Assembly: GCF_905475395.1 (NCBI RefSeq)
Contig: NC_058337.1
Span: 112,214,368-112,278,367 of the forward strand
Direction: 5' to 3'
Length of the DNA stretch: 64,000 nt
Origin: Chrysoperla carnea
Lineage: Eukaryota; Arthropoda; Insecta; Neuroptera; Chrysopidae
Shown piece by piece: positions 50,524 to 63,274 of the stretch. Position numbers and translations under genes: made by a program. The notes beneath the pieces were generated by a model that was given only the letters and a program-made list of their open reading frames with translations, had not been told where the DNA came from and made no database searches. Numbering within the stretch: the first letter of the stretch is position 1; each line of letters begins with the position of its first letter.

Positions 50524-50781
50524 ATGCCATTTGCCTATCAATATGGTTACATCAGGCATCTTGTTAGAGAGACTACTGACGAAAAAATGTATGAAGGCAA
50601 GACTTAAGATACTACTTTTCTTAATGACTCTTTTAGGAGGGGGCATGGTTTTGCATTTGCTGAAGAATACTATCGAAAGTAGAACGGAGAGTTTCAATGT
50701 TCTTGTGTGATGATTCGCTTTGTTATTGAAAGACTGAACGATGTTAAAGTTCACCACTTACGACATTTACATGCAGAGTAA
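50524..50781 (+). pseudogene. Decayed ORF of unknown protein with two internal stops
   Basis: From ATG at 50524 one frame reads MPFAYQYGYIRHLVRETTDE, then KMYEGKT, stop, DTTFLNDSFRRGHGFAFAEE, YYRK, stop, NGEFQCSCVMIRFVIERLND, VKVHHLRHLHAE and a final stop at 50779-50781. The composition is protein-like and GC-richer than its flanks. The minus frame over the same DNA (50485-50757) is uninterrupted but looks less protein-like. I do not know the family; a dead transposon ORF or gene fragment is likely. Confidence 0.4.
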
Positions 50782-51366
50782 TGTTTTAAATGCGTCATAA
50801 ATTGTGTAATGTTTTATTTTGTTGATTTCAAGTAAACAAGTCATAGGTACTTACACTTTTCCATAATATACATTTCGTTGCGTTACCATGGATATATCTT
50901 GTTAGTTTTAGTTGATGTTTTATGTTATTAGCTAGCGAACAGTTGCTGTTGGTACTATAACCTTCTATTCCAATACCAAACCAACACCATACCATATTAT
51001 CCCATTCATGTGTTTCATGATGTATAATGTTAAACAGTATAATGTTCAGTATGCAAACATACAAGCATATTGTACGGTACCTACATATATAGGGTATTCC
51101 CTAATGACCGCATTCAGACAATATAATAATATACTTTTAAGCAGAAAAGTCGTTGGAAGTTTTTTAATGATTTGTGAAATATTTCCTCATTAACTTAAGT
51201 AAATACACTGAATTTTTTCGTTTGTCAAAGGTAGCAAGTTTCCTGTACGCCTGGCAAAGAGAAAATGGGGGTGTTCTGCGGGAAATTTGTTCTTTAAGAA
51301 GATTCCTGCACTATTTTTAATACCTGGCGGAAAAAACTTGTTGTTATACATGGAGGACACAAACAA
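50782..51366. other. No gene seen
   Basis: AT-rich, overlapping short frames on both strands without motifs. Confidence 0.5.
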
Positions 51367-51440
51367 TTGGGTTCCATATCCGAAAAAACTAAAAAATTGA
51401 TGATGATCTTCAAAATCAGCTTTTTTGTTTGGAAGAGGCT
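51367..51440 (+). repeat. Dispersed repeat family A, fragment
   Basis: ATTGGGTTCCATATCCGAAA, AAACTAAAAAATTGATGATG and ATCTTCAAAATCAGCTTTTT parallel GGTTCCGTACC...AACTAAAAAATTAGGCGATG...ATCCTCAAAATCGATTCAGT at 20150-20205. Confidence 0.6.
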
Positions 51441-54400
51441 TTAAGGAAGGAAGGCTCTGAGCCCGAAAGCTTAAAACCTCCTTATGGATTTTATTTTATT
51501 TATCCATACTCATGCAGAAGGAAGAATAAACGATAAGGGGGGACTTAAGAAAAATGTAAAGGAATTTTCCCTGGGAGGGGGTGGGAAATGTCTAATTTAT
51601 CATAAAAGAAATTTATATTTATGTTTATTATCAAATAAAATTTTTTAATTATTTGATAATTAAACATTTATCATAAATGAATTTATTATTTAGCCTACCA
51701 TAAAAAAATAAATTATGAAAAGTAATTGGGCGTGATATCGAATAGAATTCTGTTTTTTTTAAACAAAATTATATTTAAAAATAAGAAGAAACAGGATAAA
51801 GTTGTTTATTCCTTGCTACTTACTATGTGTTCATTGTAATGCACGGGAAAAATAAGTTTTGTATCAATCCCTGCCGGAAAACAATATCCTCAAAAGATTA
51901 ATGTATACCTATCTTTTCCAAATTTTTGAAAATGACCGTCATAAAAGGCAGACCAAAATTTATAAACATTGAAAAAAAAACAATGGTCGTAAAGGTAATT
52001 TTTTTTATTACGTTTATGATTCATCGATTATAATAAAATTTTACGATAATTATCTAAATAAAAATTTTGTTTTGATAACATTTTCCCCCAAAGAATCGAA
52101 AAAGGAAATATTTTAGTACAAAAAATAATGTTAGGACGTTATGTATGCTGTATACGTAGAGGCTCTGAATTAGCATGCAAAAATTTTGTAAAAATTTTTC
52201 TCAAAATTTCAAAACAAACAAAATTTCAGATAAATTGAAGGAATCAGTGCATTTTACATAAGTTTCTCGTATTTCTTCTATTTTCCGCTAAATAACTTGT
52301 TTGAAGTATCAGGAAATTTTTTAAAATATTTTTAACTGAAATATTTACTTTAAAATAGTCTACAACAAGCTTGAAGCTTCATTGAATTTAATGTCTCTGT
52401 TTGACATAAACCCAATTTTCCGGAACCGTTCACCAACCACATCTCTGATGTATACAGAAGTAAAAATGCCAAAATAATCTTAAAAAATTGTAATAAACGA
52501 AATAGTCAAAACTATAAAATAAAAATGTATTCACATTCTAGCCAAAAGAGAATATATTTTATATGAAGTATGAATTTCAAATAATATTCATAAATAAAAA
52601 TATTATGATGCGGTGAGGGGTACGGGGAAAAAAGAAGAAACATAAAGCATATAAAATGAATACTAAGGGATATATAACCGAAAATACAATACGTATATAC
52701 AGTCAGTCATATATATGTATATTCAAATTGTACGTGATATATTCCTTATTTTTAGTCTTTGTACGAAAAATAGCTTTTCTCTATTCATCTGTGAATATAC
52801 ACTAGATAGAGTTATACTGTACTTACCGGGAGCTACAAATATACGAGTGGAAAACTTAATAAACCATTGACGTTAAATAGCAACCATTTATTTTAACCTT
52901 CAGACACTGAATATGATTTTGTTGGAATGTTTAAAAGATACTGAAAAGTGCTTTTCCTTTCAGTTGTCAAGTTGTCAATTGGTCAGTTTTTTTTACTAGA
53001 CTTTAACTGGAGTTCATGAGATACCTATTCGAATTTTCGAATAGAGTATTATTTCAGAGCTATTACCCTGCCATTTATAGATATTATCATGCTGCATATA
53101 AATCAGCCTATTTCACAATCACTACATCTTTGCATCTTATGCTTTTTAGAATTGTTCATCAAGCAAAAGAACTCCAGAACTGCAACATAGCAAGGAGAGG
53201 GTAGTTCATCGTTTCTGTCTCTACATCGTGAGAGACAAAAAAATCGTGAGAGATTTTTTAACACTCGCGATACTTTTATAGGCCTACGCGCTCAGAATAT
53301 ATCCAGCTTCCAGCCATTAGCCTGAAACGGCGACTATCGCTTGGAATGGACTTTCGAAACGGAAATAAATTACTAACACCTCTTCCTGACTATTCACATC
53401 ATGTTGTATTCCAAGAAATTTTGCCAATTTAGTGAAGATTGTTGTTGAGTACCTTGTAGCACGAAGAGAGAATTTTGCATGCCGATCAATTCGTCTTCGA
53501 AATTTCCTACGTTTTAGGCGTTCGAAAATTCATATCTCGATCATTTTGACTTGGATACCCCCCCCCCAGCCTATAGCCAACTTGAAGAACTGGATAATTA
53601 TTCGGAAAATGTCTGGGTATTTTATTCAAGACTGAAAAACCCACAGCTTCGTGGAACCTCTATCCAACCAGAGGCATGACCAAACCGTAGGACGGTGCGA
53701 ATTTCAATCACAATGTTCAAATTATTTGAATGCAATATTTGTGTTTTTTGGCGAAATGATCAAAGGCAATTTGGTTAAATGACAATGTATATGATTGTTT
53801 GAAAATGTCTTAAATCAAGACGAAACAATTGTCACAATAGATTGTTATTAAAAAAAATCTTAAAATTAGTGGATTACTGCAAAGTATAGTGAAAAAAAAT
53901 TTTTTTATAGTATATTACGTGTATATTTTAATTATTAAAATGCAATTCCACAAAGTAAAGCTCAACACAATCGATAAATGACAATGGTTGAAATCAGGGG
54001 ATCGAATGATAGAGGGCAGAATGTATAGGAATAAATTAATCTGATACCGACCGAAAAAGATAATATTGAATGCATGAGCCTAATTAATTTGAAGAAATTC
54101 TTACAAAGGGCATCCACAAGGTTTGTGCTTACATTTCCAGCTAGATCCACCAGATATTAAAACACAAACTCACAATTTACACGATAGAATTTACTTAAAA
54201 CATTCGATACTACTTGTCTTGTGTGCCTACATGTATGTTACATATATCCTACCTATATTGACTTCAAAGTATACCGAACGAAGTCTCAGAGAAGCACCCT
54301 TATGTGAGTGAAACAATAAAATTTTGAATTGGGAAAATAAGATATATCATATATATTATTATTGTTAGCTTTTAAAAACATAAAATCATACGACTGTGTT

Positions 54401-54684
54401 TTACTGGTTAGCACGCACTTACATATATGACAATTCATACATTTATATGAAAATTATTACGTTATGGGAAAACTATATGAAAGAAAACCAACCACTATAA
54501 AGCTATAGACTTAGGCGATAGAACAATATGCGACATTCAAACAACTATATCCTATGAGAAAGTTGTCAAAGGGAGGTATATGTTTTACTTATCTAAAATT
54601 GTCGTGGAGAAAGAATTTGATAAATTGATGCGCTGCGCATGATACGCATTACTTCAAAGGTCTGAGCACAAGGAATAATATTAA
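51441..54684. other. No gene seen
   Basis: AT-rich. Contains a C11 run near 53559-53569 and a short repeated ATCGTGAGAGA motif near 53226-53255. The frames at 53016, 53432, 53962 and 54123 are unsupported. Confidence 0.5.
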
Positions 54685-55210
54685 TATAGACCATAGGCAT
54701 AGGACAGAAAGGGTACTTTGTAAAGTGGTTAATTCATACTTGAAACTTCGTGAGTAACTTGTTTTTTGCGAGTTTTTCTCTCTACAACGTCATATTTAGG
54801 AAATAGGTCTGAGAAAACACAGCTGGGAATTTGTCAGACACTATGACCACTTGATAACATGAATAATTATTAAACAATTCAGTAAAAGTGAACTATATAT
54901 GTAATGAAATGCAAAAATAGTTAAGTACGGCATGTTCGAGGTCGTAAAGAAGCTCATCGATGCAGTATTTTTGTCTGACAAAATATTTTATTGTTTAATA
55001 ATTATGAATGTTATCAAGTGGCCACAAATTCCCCGCTGTGTTTTTTCAGATCAATAGCTTAAATATGACGTTATCATCCTCATTTGAAAACACAACGGTA
55101 TCGAAAAAATGCGTAGAGAGAAGTTTGATAGACTCGACAAAAGGTAGCCAATTACGAAGTTTCAAGTATGTATTAATCATTTTACGGAGCACTCTTCTAC
55201 GGTCTAATAC
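54685..55210. repeat. Inverted duplication whose arms share a peptide
   Basis: The left arm (54685-54888) and the right arm (about 54990-55210) are inverted copies. Shared blocks are TACTTGAAACTTCGT, AACGTCATATTTA, AAACACAGC, GGGAATTTGT, CCACTTGATAACAT and AATAATTATTAAACAAT. Read in the arm direction, both encode a related peptide: ERVLCKVVNSYLKLRE on the plus strand (about 54707-54757), and RRVLRKMINTYLKLRN on the minus strand within an open frame that extends to FVESIKLLSTHFFDTVVFSN. Many differences are at third codon positions or conservative. This suggests two diverged copies of a coding sequence, host or transposon, joined tail to tail. Confidence 0.65.
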
Positions 55211-58200
55211 GAAACTTTTTACAAATACTACCACAAAAAGTTCAGGTTTTTCTATCTTGACATGGCTCACTCAGGCAAAAACGTCTTTCATTTAATTCAG
55301 GATAATTTCGTATTGTAATATCGAGACAGGCCAACCTTAAACATATATATCCTGTCAGTACTCACGTTATGAGCATTTTGATCACGCTCGATTTAAAATA
55401 TAAATAACTTTTATTTTTCAAATGGAATATGTCGTTGAAACTTTTTCTATCTTCATATAATTTTATCAATATTCGAATTAGGATTTTTTCGGATCTTGTT
55501 CAACTGTACTGTATCTTGATAACAATTAACAAAATGTCATTACCGCCCACCACAAACAAATACGGAATGGCATAAAACTACACGTTTGGCATATTTTCAA
55601 TCATAAAACCTACTTTCCTGTTCACAACACTCATTATGGCTAATTGTTCTTATTCCAACTGCTCCTTTCCCTAAATTTTTATGCAAAACACATGCATTGC
55701 TGTGACTTTCAAAAGTTCATTACCTTTAGGAAAAATACATAAAAGAACAAATATGTTCCAATAGCAATCCGGAAAATCAAAAAACTGCACAGTAAGCCGA
55801 CGTAAACAGAGAACCAACTTAGATAACTTTCCCCTACTTCTTCTGGTACATATATGCAATACTAGTAGTTTGGTGGCCCCTGAGTACGTGAGGTAAAGTT
55901 AGCAATGGTAGGTATTATTCATATGATAGATTACTAAATCGTGGTTTACAAATAATATTACAATTTATTTTTAAAGCTACTTAAAGTGGTTCATTTATTT
56001 TATTGTTCATGTGACATTACCATTAAGGTAATAATATATATTTTGTACATCATTTAGCTCCAATTTTATTTTATTTTTTGGGAGCTTTTAAATGAAATAT
56101 ATTGAAACATTTATAGGAAATATAATCATTTGTTTAATATAATTTTTTTACTGATTTTGTAAATGTAGAGATGAGCCTGAAGATACAATCTCGTCCTCAG
56201 CGCTCTTACATCGTGTCACAATGGTGAATCACAAGATAAAGCCCCAAAAGTTATCTCACGTCTAATTGCTTCTTTTTAGCTAGGACCTTTATGAATGCCT
56301 AGTCTCAATAGGATAAAGAAAAGTGGCAAAGGCGATATATGCCTACCGAAAATAAAAAATGAAGCGCTGTTATCGAACCAAGAGATGAAGTCAACGTGCG
56401 TTAGGTTCTCAAATACAGTGATATGACGTAGTACATTTAGGAAGATGAACTGGTGAAAGTAATATTGGGCAAATCCATTGCGGAGGTAACTTATATCCAA
56501 CTGCCTTGGGCCATTACTTTAAAGGAGATTATACACGAAAGACAAGACTATGGATCAGGAAAACACTTTATACTACTATTATTATGGGATATTTGCTCCC
56601 TTAATGAAAAAGGAGAAAAACATGAAATTGTTTTCTAAGCAGTAAAGGTAAACATAAATTAACTTTGGAAAAGCTACATAGTAAAGGATTATAACAGAGG
56701 ATTTGGAAAACTAGGAGATCATAATTGACTTCAGGGATACGTGGGGATTAAATGTAGACCAAACCCTTATTTTTACTTATCCTAAGATAATATTAAAATA
56801 AGAATAATATATGGAGATATTTTGTACATCATTTAACTCACAATTTATTTTGTTTTTTAAAAAGCAAGCTTTCAAATGAAATACTTTTTGACATTTACGT
56901 GAAAGACAGTCTTTTGTTATTTATTTATTTTTTTCTTAACAAATGCTGTTGTGTTGAACATTTGGTGGGTGGTTGTTGTTTTTTTTTTAATATTATTTTT
57001 GTGTTTTTAGTTATAAGACGCCCATTGTCAAAATTTTTGTAATAATAAAATGTTTGTTTTTATTATTAATGAGAATTTATTATTCTTTCCTCTACACATT
57101 TGAATTGTTTCTTCTTTTAAATGAAAATTAGCCTATTTTTGTTTAGCTCATAAAAATGCAATGTTTAGGTTTCTGTAAGAAAATATTTACGGCATTTTTA
57201 ATAAATATTCGAAACTGAAAAGTATATCAGTGTCTCAAATATTTGCGAAATATTTTGTACAGTATTTACTTTCATACTTTCGGTTGGTGTCAAATTTCAT
57301 AAATACTTCTAAATCATTTCTTTGGGAAATCAGGACCTTTTCCTACTTGCAATCCTTATGCATGTATTTTTTAATGCTTATGCCTACGATATAATTCAAT
57401 CAGTTTAGAAATAATATGACCTTAACGTGATAGCAAAAAAACTTTTCTTGCTTCAAGAAAGTATTTACTTGCTTTACTTTAATTTTAAAGCAATCACTAT
57501 TCGCAAGTTTCGAGGTGTTATTTTATCTCTAAATTGACGGATGTTAGCTTTAGGTTCTTCAACGTTTCAAGTTTGTTGATACAGATACAAATCTTAAGGA
57601 AACCCCCAGAAAAAGGAAATCCTCGGCGTATTCTTGGCTGAACGTACGCTACGATGATACAAATTCCTTATCATATATCCGATGCTTACAGTTTTCTCGA
57701 ACTTTTGCACGATGATGCGGCTTGTTCGCTCTCTAGAACGATTAAATTGATCATAATCTTCCTGTAACAGTCTGTGCACAGTTCTTAAAGAAATGTCATT
57801 TCTGTAGAACCAGTGAACGAAATGATTCTTATCGTAAAGGAAACGTTTCAAACTAAGATGTGACGTTTCAAACAAGCGAAGGTTTTCACAGCATTAAAAT
57901 TTACAGAGTTGAAAACATAGGAAACTGACATTGGAACACATTTTTTAATGTTGATTACGACGTGACCTTGAAAATTTTTCCTAATTCTAGTTCACTTTTC
58001 AATCCCTTCCCCCCTGAGACAAAAATGATAAAATGACGAATCTTGACCTGTCATTATCTTATGCTTTAAATGCTCTAGTAACAATTCAATCCTCATGAAA
58101 AAGAACTTTTTATACTTTTTAGAAATTAATTAAATACTTTTTTTTCTATTCAATTTTTCTGATTAGAAAAACTTTTTCGTATTACAGAACTTATGATTCT

Positions 58201-59955
58201 ACTAAACATATGTAATAACTATTTATAGTTTATATGTCATCAAAGTAGAATTAGTTTCTATATAACATGTTATTTCTATCATAAAGATCCCTGCAAATAG
58301 TTTGATTCGATGTTTCATTACCAAACGAACAAATGTTACACTTGATTAAATGAACGAACGTCTATGTTTCATTCCATTTCACACCAAATTAATTCAAGAT
58401 TCATATACAGAATACCAGCAAAGTTGTGCATGGTATAAATTTTCAAATTCTAAATTTAAAAAAAAAAAAAACAAAAACAAAAACTGTAGAATAAGTGGAG
58501 AAAACAAAACAAAAATCTTCATCCAACCATGAAACGCTAAGGATTTTAACATCAAAATTCATTTCGTTATACTTACCAGTTACTACATCGAGTCTGAATA
58601 AGCCATCGTTAATAAATACCTGCAGCCAAAATCTCATTCAAAAGGAATGTTATGGCTGATTTTAACTTTAATAATAAGATATTTTAATTTTAACATCCAA
58701 CTAAATGTTCTTGAATCTTGAAATGAATTTACGAATGTGCTTTGATACTTTTACTGTGCTTTAATTTACGAATGTGCAAGAAATATGAATTAATATTCGT
58801 TATACAATTCAATTTCTTAGTAAATAATTATTTTGATTGAGTATTAGATGCAATTTAATATTAAGAACACGAGTACCTACCCACTTCCCACTTGCACAGT
58901 TATTTTCAAAGCTTTTAACAAACAATAATATTATTTCTTGGAATTCTATGAACAGAAGTGCATGGAATTAGAGACTCAAGAGTGATCACGATATTTTAGA
59001 AAGACACTTAACAAATATAATTATCTAATGTAGTTGCGTTAGAGCAATAAATTTGCTAACGCTACAAGTATAGTAAGTAGAACATGGCCTCTGCACAAAG
59101 GTTAATTGAACAACGTTACTGCTTGTAGAATTTATTTCTGGGTTAGACTAAATATTCGTCAAAATAATTTTTGTTAATTATTTTTGGGTAAACTGAACGG
59201 TGAATTATATCCTATTTTGGATCAAAGCATTCCTAATTTATTTATTTACATATGTCTCGTTTCGTTTACAAAGTAACAAACTTTCTGTAGCAAAAATGCG
59301 ATCTAAAATATCTTCTAAATAGTATGTACTCCTAGCTTTTCTTTCTAAGCATTGACAACTTTGAAAATTTAAAGGATCTTACAGAGATAGTCAATCCTTC
59401 TACAATTGTTTTACCTCTTTGCAAAATTGATCGCATATAATTTATAACGCGTTTCTAAAAACTTTAAAATCCAACCAACTCGTCTATAGTCGACAAACTC
59501 TATTTTTCAGTGTTTATGTTTTTGAGTCTATTTTTTTTCGATTACCCGTTAGACATATACTTTTAAAGCATATAAGAAAGTTTTAAACTTTTTTGCAAAA
59601 ACTGTTTGTGCTACAAGGGTTTTGTTGCATCGGTGTAAGTCAGGTTCTAAGCAGAAACGTTTAATATAACAAAATTTTATAGTATTTATATTTAAAATTT
59701 TACTTCGATGGATTTTACAAAATAGACTTTGAACATTTATTTAATCATAAAGTGTTCTTTTATTATGTGTATGCATGATATTACGCATAGAAATTTAAAA
59801 TTAATGACGTAAATCATTAAAATATTGATTTGTTTAATAATTAAATTTTCATTTCATTCATTATTGACTTTTAATTTTTCATTGAGGAAGTTTCTTATTT
59901 GAACCTTTATAACATTGATAAAATTTTTTCCACCTATCTCTAATAAAAATAAATA
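55211..59955. other. No complete gene; weak ORF near 56440-56638
   Basis: The plus frame from about 56438 (EDELVKVILGKSIAEVTYIQ, LPWAITLKEIIHERQ, to TAA 56636-56638) looks moderately protein-like but has stops just upstream and no splice signals. At about 59450-59505 a decayed copy of the coding fragment seen at 16523-16801 occurs (NFKIQPTRL, stop, STNS). The minus frame at 57594-57875 has no recognisable motif. Confidence 0.35.
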
Positions 59956-60362
59956 CAGTGCAACCTCGATATAACGAATCTGAAGGGAACCAGTAAATAT
60001 TCGTTATATCAAGTAATTCGTTAAACTGAGGTTTGTTATATTGAGGTTAAGTTGGTCTAAAATTCGTTATAAAGAGGAAAAAAGTGTCGGAACCTCTCGC
60101 GACATGAATTACATACTATGGAGTATACTAACTGTCATATATTGGTGGGACTTTATACGTTATATAAAGGTTTTGAATTGACGAATTTCGTTATTTAGAG
60201 GTATTTAAATTTTTTATGTAGTTGAAAATTCGTTATAAAGAGGCTGTTCGCAAAAAATATTCGTAATGTAGAGGTATATTTTATATTGACTCTTATGGAC
60301 AATTCAAGGGGATTGCGAAAAATTTGTTAAATCGAGGAATTCGTTATATTAAGGTTGCACTG
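59956..60362. mobile_element. Complete 407-bp MITE, Tc1/mariner (pogo-like) type
   Basis: TA flanks both sides (59954-59955, 60363-60364). The ends are inverted: CAGTGCAACCTCGATATAAC and the complement of the right end CAGTGCAACCTTAATATAAC, 22 of 24 identical when extended through GAAT. CAGTG-starting ends with TA duplication and a TCGATATAACGAA motif are typical of pogo/Tigger-type MITEs. The interior carries about eight further copies of an ATTCGTTATA(A/T)-AGAGG motif, all in the orientation of the right end. No protein is encoded. Confidence 0.9.
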
Positions 60363-63052
60363 TATTTGCAAAGGATGGCACCAATTTTAGAACTATCCTT
60401 CCTTAATCTTTTTTGTCGGATTTCTTTTATCTGGCATCCGACATATCTGCTCTAGCCACCCTAAATTGCATAAACTTCCTCATTTTTCCGTCTTCTGCAA
60501 AGTCTCTTTCTCATCTTTTCTTCCCAAATCAATAATTTATTAATCGCTACCTTGTTCATTACCCACGTTTCGGATTCATTGTCTTGTAAATTTGGGCCTT
60601 GGACCGATATAGATTTCATTGGGGGATAACAAAATGCTTCTCAATGTAGTGCTCACCTCTTCCAGCTCTTCATCAACATTTGTAGTAATTAGGACATCTG
60701 AGTATTAAAAATCTGTAACATTTTGAAAGAAATAAGTGGCTCTAAATGATTTACCATGATAATTATGAATAATCAAGGAAATAAAATTTCTTTTATTGTT
60801 TTTTTTTTTTCTGACTGACTTAAAATTAACGTAAGAATTTAAGTTTTATTATCTTCACCAAATTTTTTTTTTATTTTAATTTTTTTTAAATTGGCAATCT
60901 GAAACCCGATTTAAAACTTAAAAATATTTATTTCGTTAAATGTTTTGAAAAATTTGAGGCAAGATAGGCCCGGTTGACAGTATTAGTCCGGGGATAAAAT
61001 TGGTAAACAACAAATTTTTAACTTCTCATGGGGAAGTTGTGGTATTCGTTCCGAAAATTTAAATAAAATATCTTTATCTTTCATAGTTAGTGCGTTGTAA
61101 AAACACATTTCTTTCTTTCTATAATGTTTATAAAATTCGGGTACCACTCTGTATTTAAGATAATAATTTAAAACCAAATTTTGTGTTTGTAAATAATTAA
61201 AATATTTATATTAATTTGCACGTCAATGGATGTAATTTTATAGTTAATTATATTTTTTTTACATCTTTAAAAAAATTCATATTACATGATAATTTGTATG
61301 AAAATCATGCATGCATAATTAAATACGCTTAACAAATTTAACATATTATAAATATCATTTAATTTTTTTAAAACTACCTGTACAGGGTTTTTAATTTAAA
61401 TATCCCCGTTCGGATATAATTACTTTTGTACTGGTATTTCCGTAGCATGGGAATTATTGTAAATATATTTCTAGAAGACAATTTTGAGATTATTTATTCT
61501 TAAAATTTAAACGGAAACTTCTTATCGCTACGTATACAATTTTAAATTAATTATTTCTTCTTTTAAAATATGAAGGACGAAAATGCAAATTCAAAATATT
61601 TGTATTAATAAAATAATTATTGCATGGGAAATTAAATCAACGTATTTTCAAAAATATTTTTATAACAATAATTTATTGATGTTTAATTAATATTACGTCT
61701 ATTATCTGATTTTTATGACATTATTTTTGATTGAATATTTAAAAATACCGACAGAATCATAAACATACAAATTTGGAAAATTCTGTTCATTTTAGAATTT
61801 GTGCTTAGTTAGGCTGCCTTAAGTCTACTGTTCTGAAGAATTAATCCATTTTTTTTTTCAAAAAACAATCTGTATGGTCTTTATCAAAATTTACTAAACA
61901 GGAGCAAGATTCTGCTGTTTGCAAAAAAGCATAATTTAATCTATCAAACATCCTTAAGAGTATTTTACTGACAAATATATAACATTCAGGCGGTTTCAGA
62001 AGTAGGGGAAAGTGTTGCAAAATGAAGCCTTAAGATAAAATAATTCCTCCTTTTTTTAATCGTTTTTAATCGTTGAACAAAGACTCCGGCGTAAAAGAGT
62101 CTTGGTGTTTCGTGACAAAAATATTAATTTTGCTACTTTTGATCTATGGGATGACAAGGTGTTAGTTTTCGCCGGCTGGTTTTTTACTCTTGGCTTCTGT
62201 TGAATTAACTTATAACACATTTTCATAGGCGTATAATGAATATTAAGGTCAGTTTATGACAATATTCAAATATGTCATTAGGAGTAAAATGATCCTCTTT
62301 ATAAAGTGAAAATGATCCTTATTTTGTGTGTAAAATTATAATAGGTAACCATTTATTCTTAAAAGATCGATAAAACGATCTCTTTTGGGAAATATTGAAT
62401 GGATCTTAAAATTTGAACAAAACAATTGGTTCATAAAATTACCTAATAAGTCCAATTCTGTTTGGCTACCCGTGAAAGTAATAGCCCCAAGAAAAAAAAC
62501 GATTTTCAATTGAAATTCTTATAACGTATACATAATCTAAAAAGGGACTTAACGTCCCATCTTTAAACAGCAAGAGATAGCGCTATACCTCCATAACTTT
62601 ATTTCGAATACTAGGTTAGCTCAATTTTTCTACACGATTTCCCGTGAAATGACAAAAACAAGATTGTCTATTGAGTGACACAAAACTTGTCAAATGGACA
62701 ATTAGCTGTTTGTTACCCGAAAAACTGTAATGAATGCAATTACAAATCCAGCATGATTAAGGAAAAATTTTCAAAATTCATAATTATTTTTCAAACACAT
62801 TGTATCATCGTACATAAGTGAATCGCACATATTGACATAAAACCATAATTATAATTTATCATATTGTAAATATCATAAAATATTTAAGTCGCTCATTAAT
62901 ATATAAAATATTATGTTAATACATCATTTTGAAAAAATATATTTATTTTTAATTTCTAACTAATTAGTGACGCGTCCGAATTAACAATTATTAATATATT
63001 TTGTTTAAAGTTAGACCAAATTTTTGTAAGGTGGTAGTTTTAAATTAATATA
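60363..63052. other. No gene; upstream region of carboxylesterase
   Basis: AT-rich. A TATA-like TTAATATATTTT lies at about 62991-63002, some 50-60 nt before the esterase ATG, but no transcription start can be assigned. The frame at 60983-61177 has no motif. Confidence 0.45.
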
Positions 63053-63274
63053 ATGTATAAGATTAGGTGTTTAATTTCATTGTGTTACTTGATCGGTTTT
63101 GTGAGATGTAATGATGTCGTTATTAGTGAAGGATTGGTTGATTTGGAACCAATGTTGGAATTAGAACAAGGTACTTTAATTGGACGTATTGATACGGATT
63201 ATCTAGGTGATTCATTTTACAGTTTTCAAAGCATACCTTATGCAAAACCACCTATAGGTGATTTACGATTTAAG
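63053..63274 (+). CDS. Carboxylesterase (alpha/beta hydrolase), first exon only
   Basis: ATG at 63053 opens 74 codons ending in the donor AAG|GTAAGT at 63275. Residues 1-19 (MYKIRCLISLCYLIGFVRC) are a signal peptide, so the enzyme is secreted or luminal. SFQSIPYAKPPIGDLRFK (57-74) is the conserved N-terminal block of type-B carboxylesterases (usual form F.GIPYAKPPVG.LRF). These enzymes hydrolyse carboxylic esters with a Ser-Glu-His triad, here lying in exons beyond the window. The family covers xenobiotic, pheromone and juvenile-hormone esterases, and one exon does not separate them. The exon has no stop or frameshift and the intron runs at least to the window end. Its codon use is less extreme than surrounding frames. 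Confidence 0.88.

Noticed and set aside
57594..57875. Minus-strand ORF suspected to be a transposase helix-turn-helix
   Set aside because: No catalytic or DNA-binding signature could be pointed to and no inverted ends were found.
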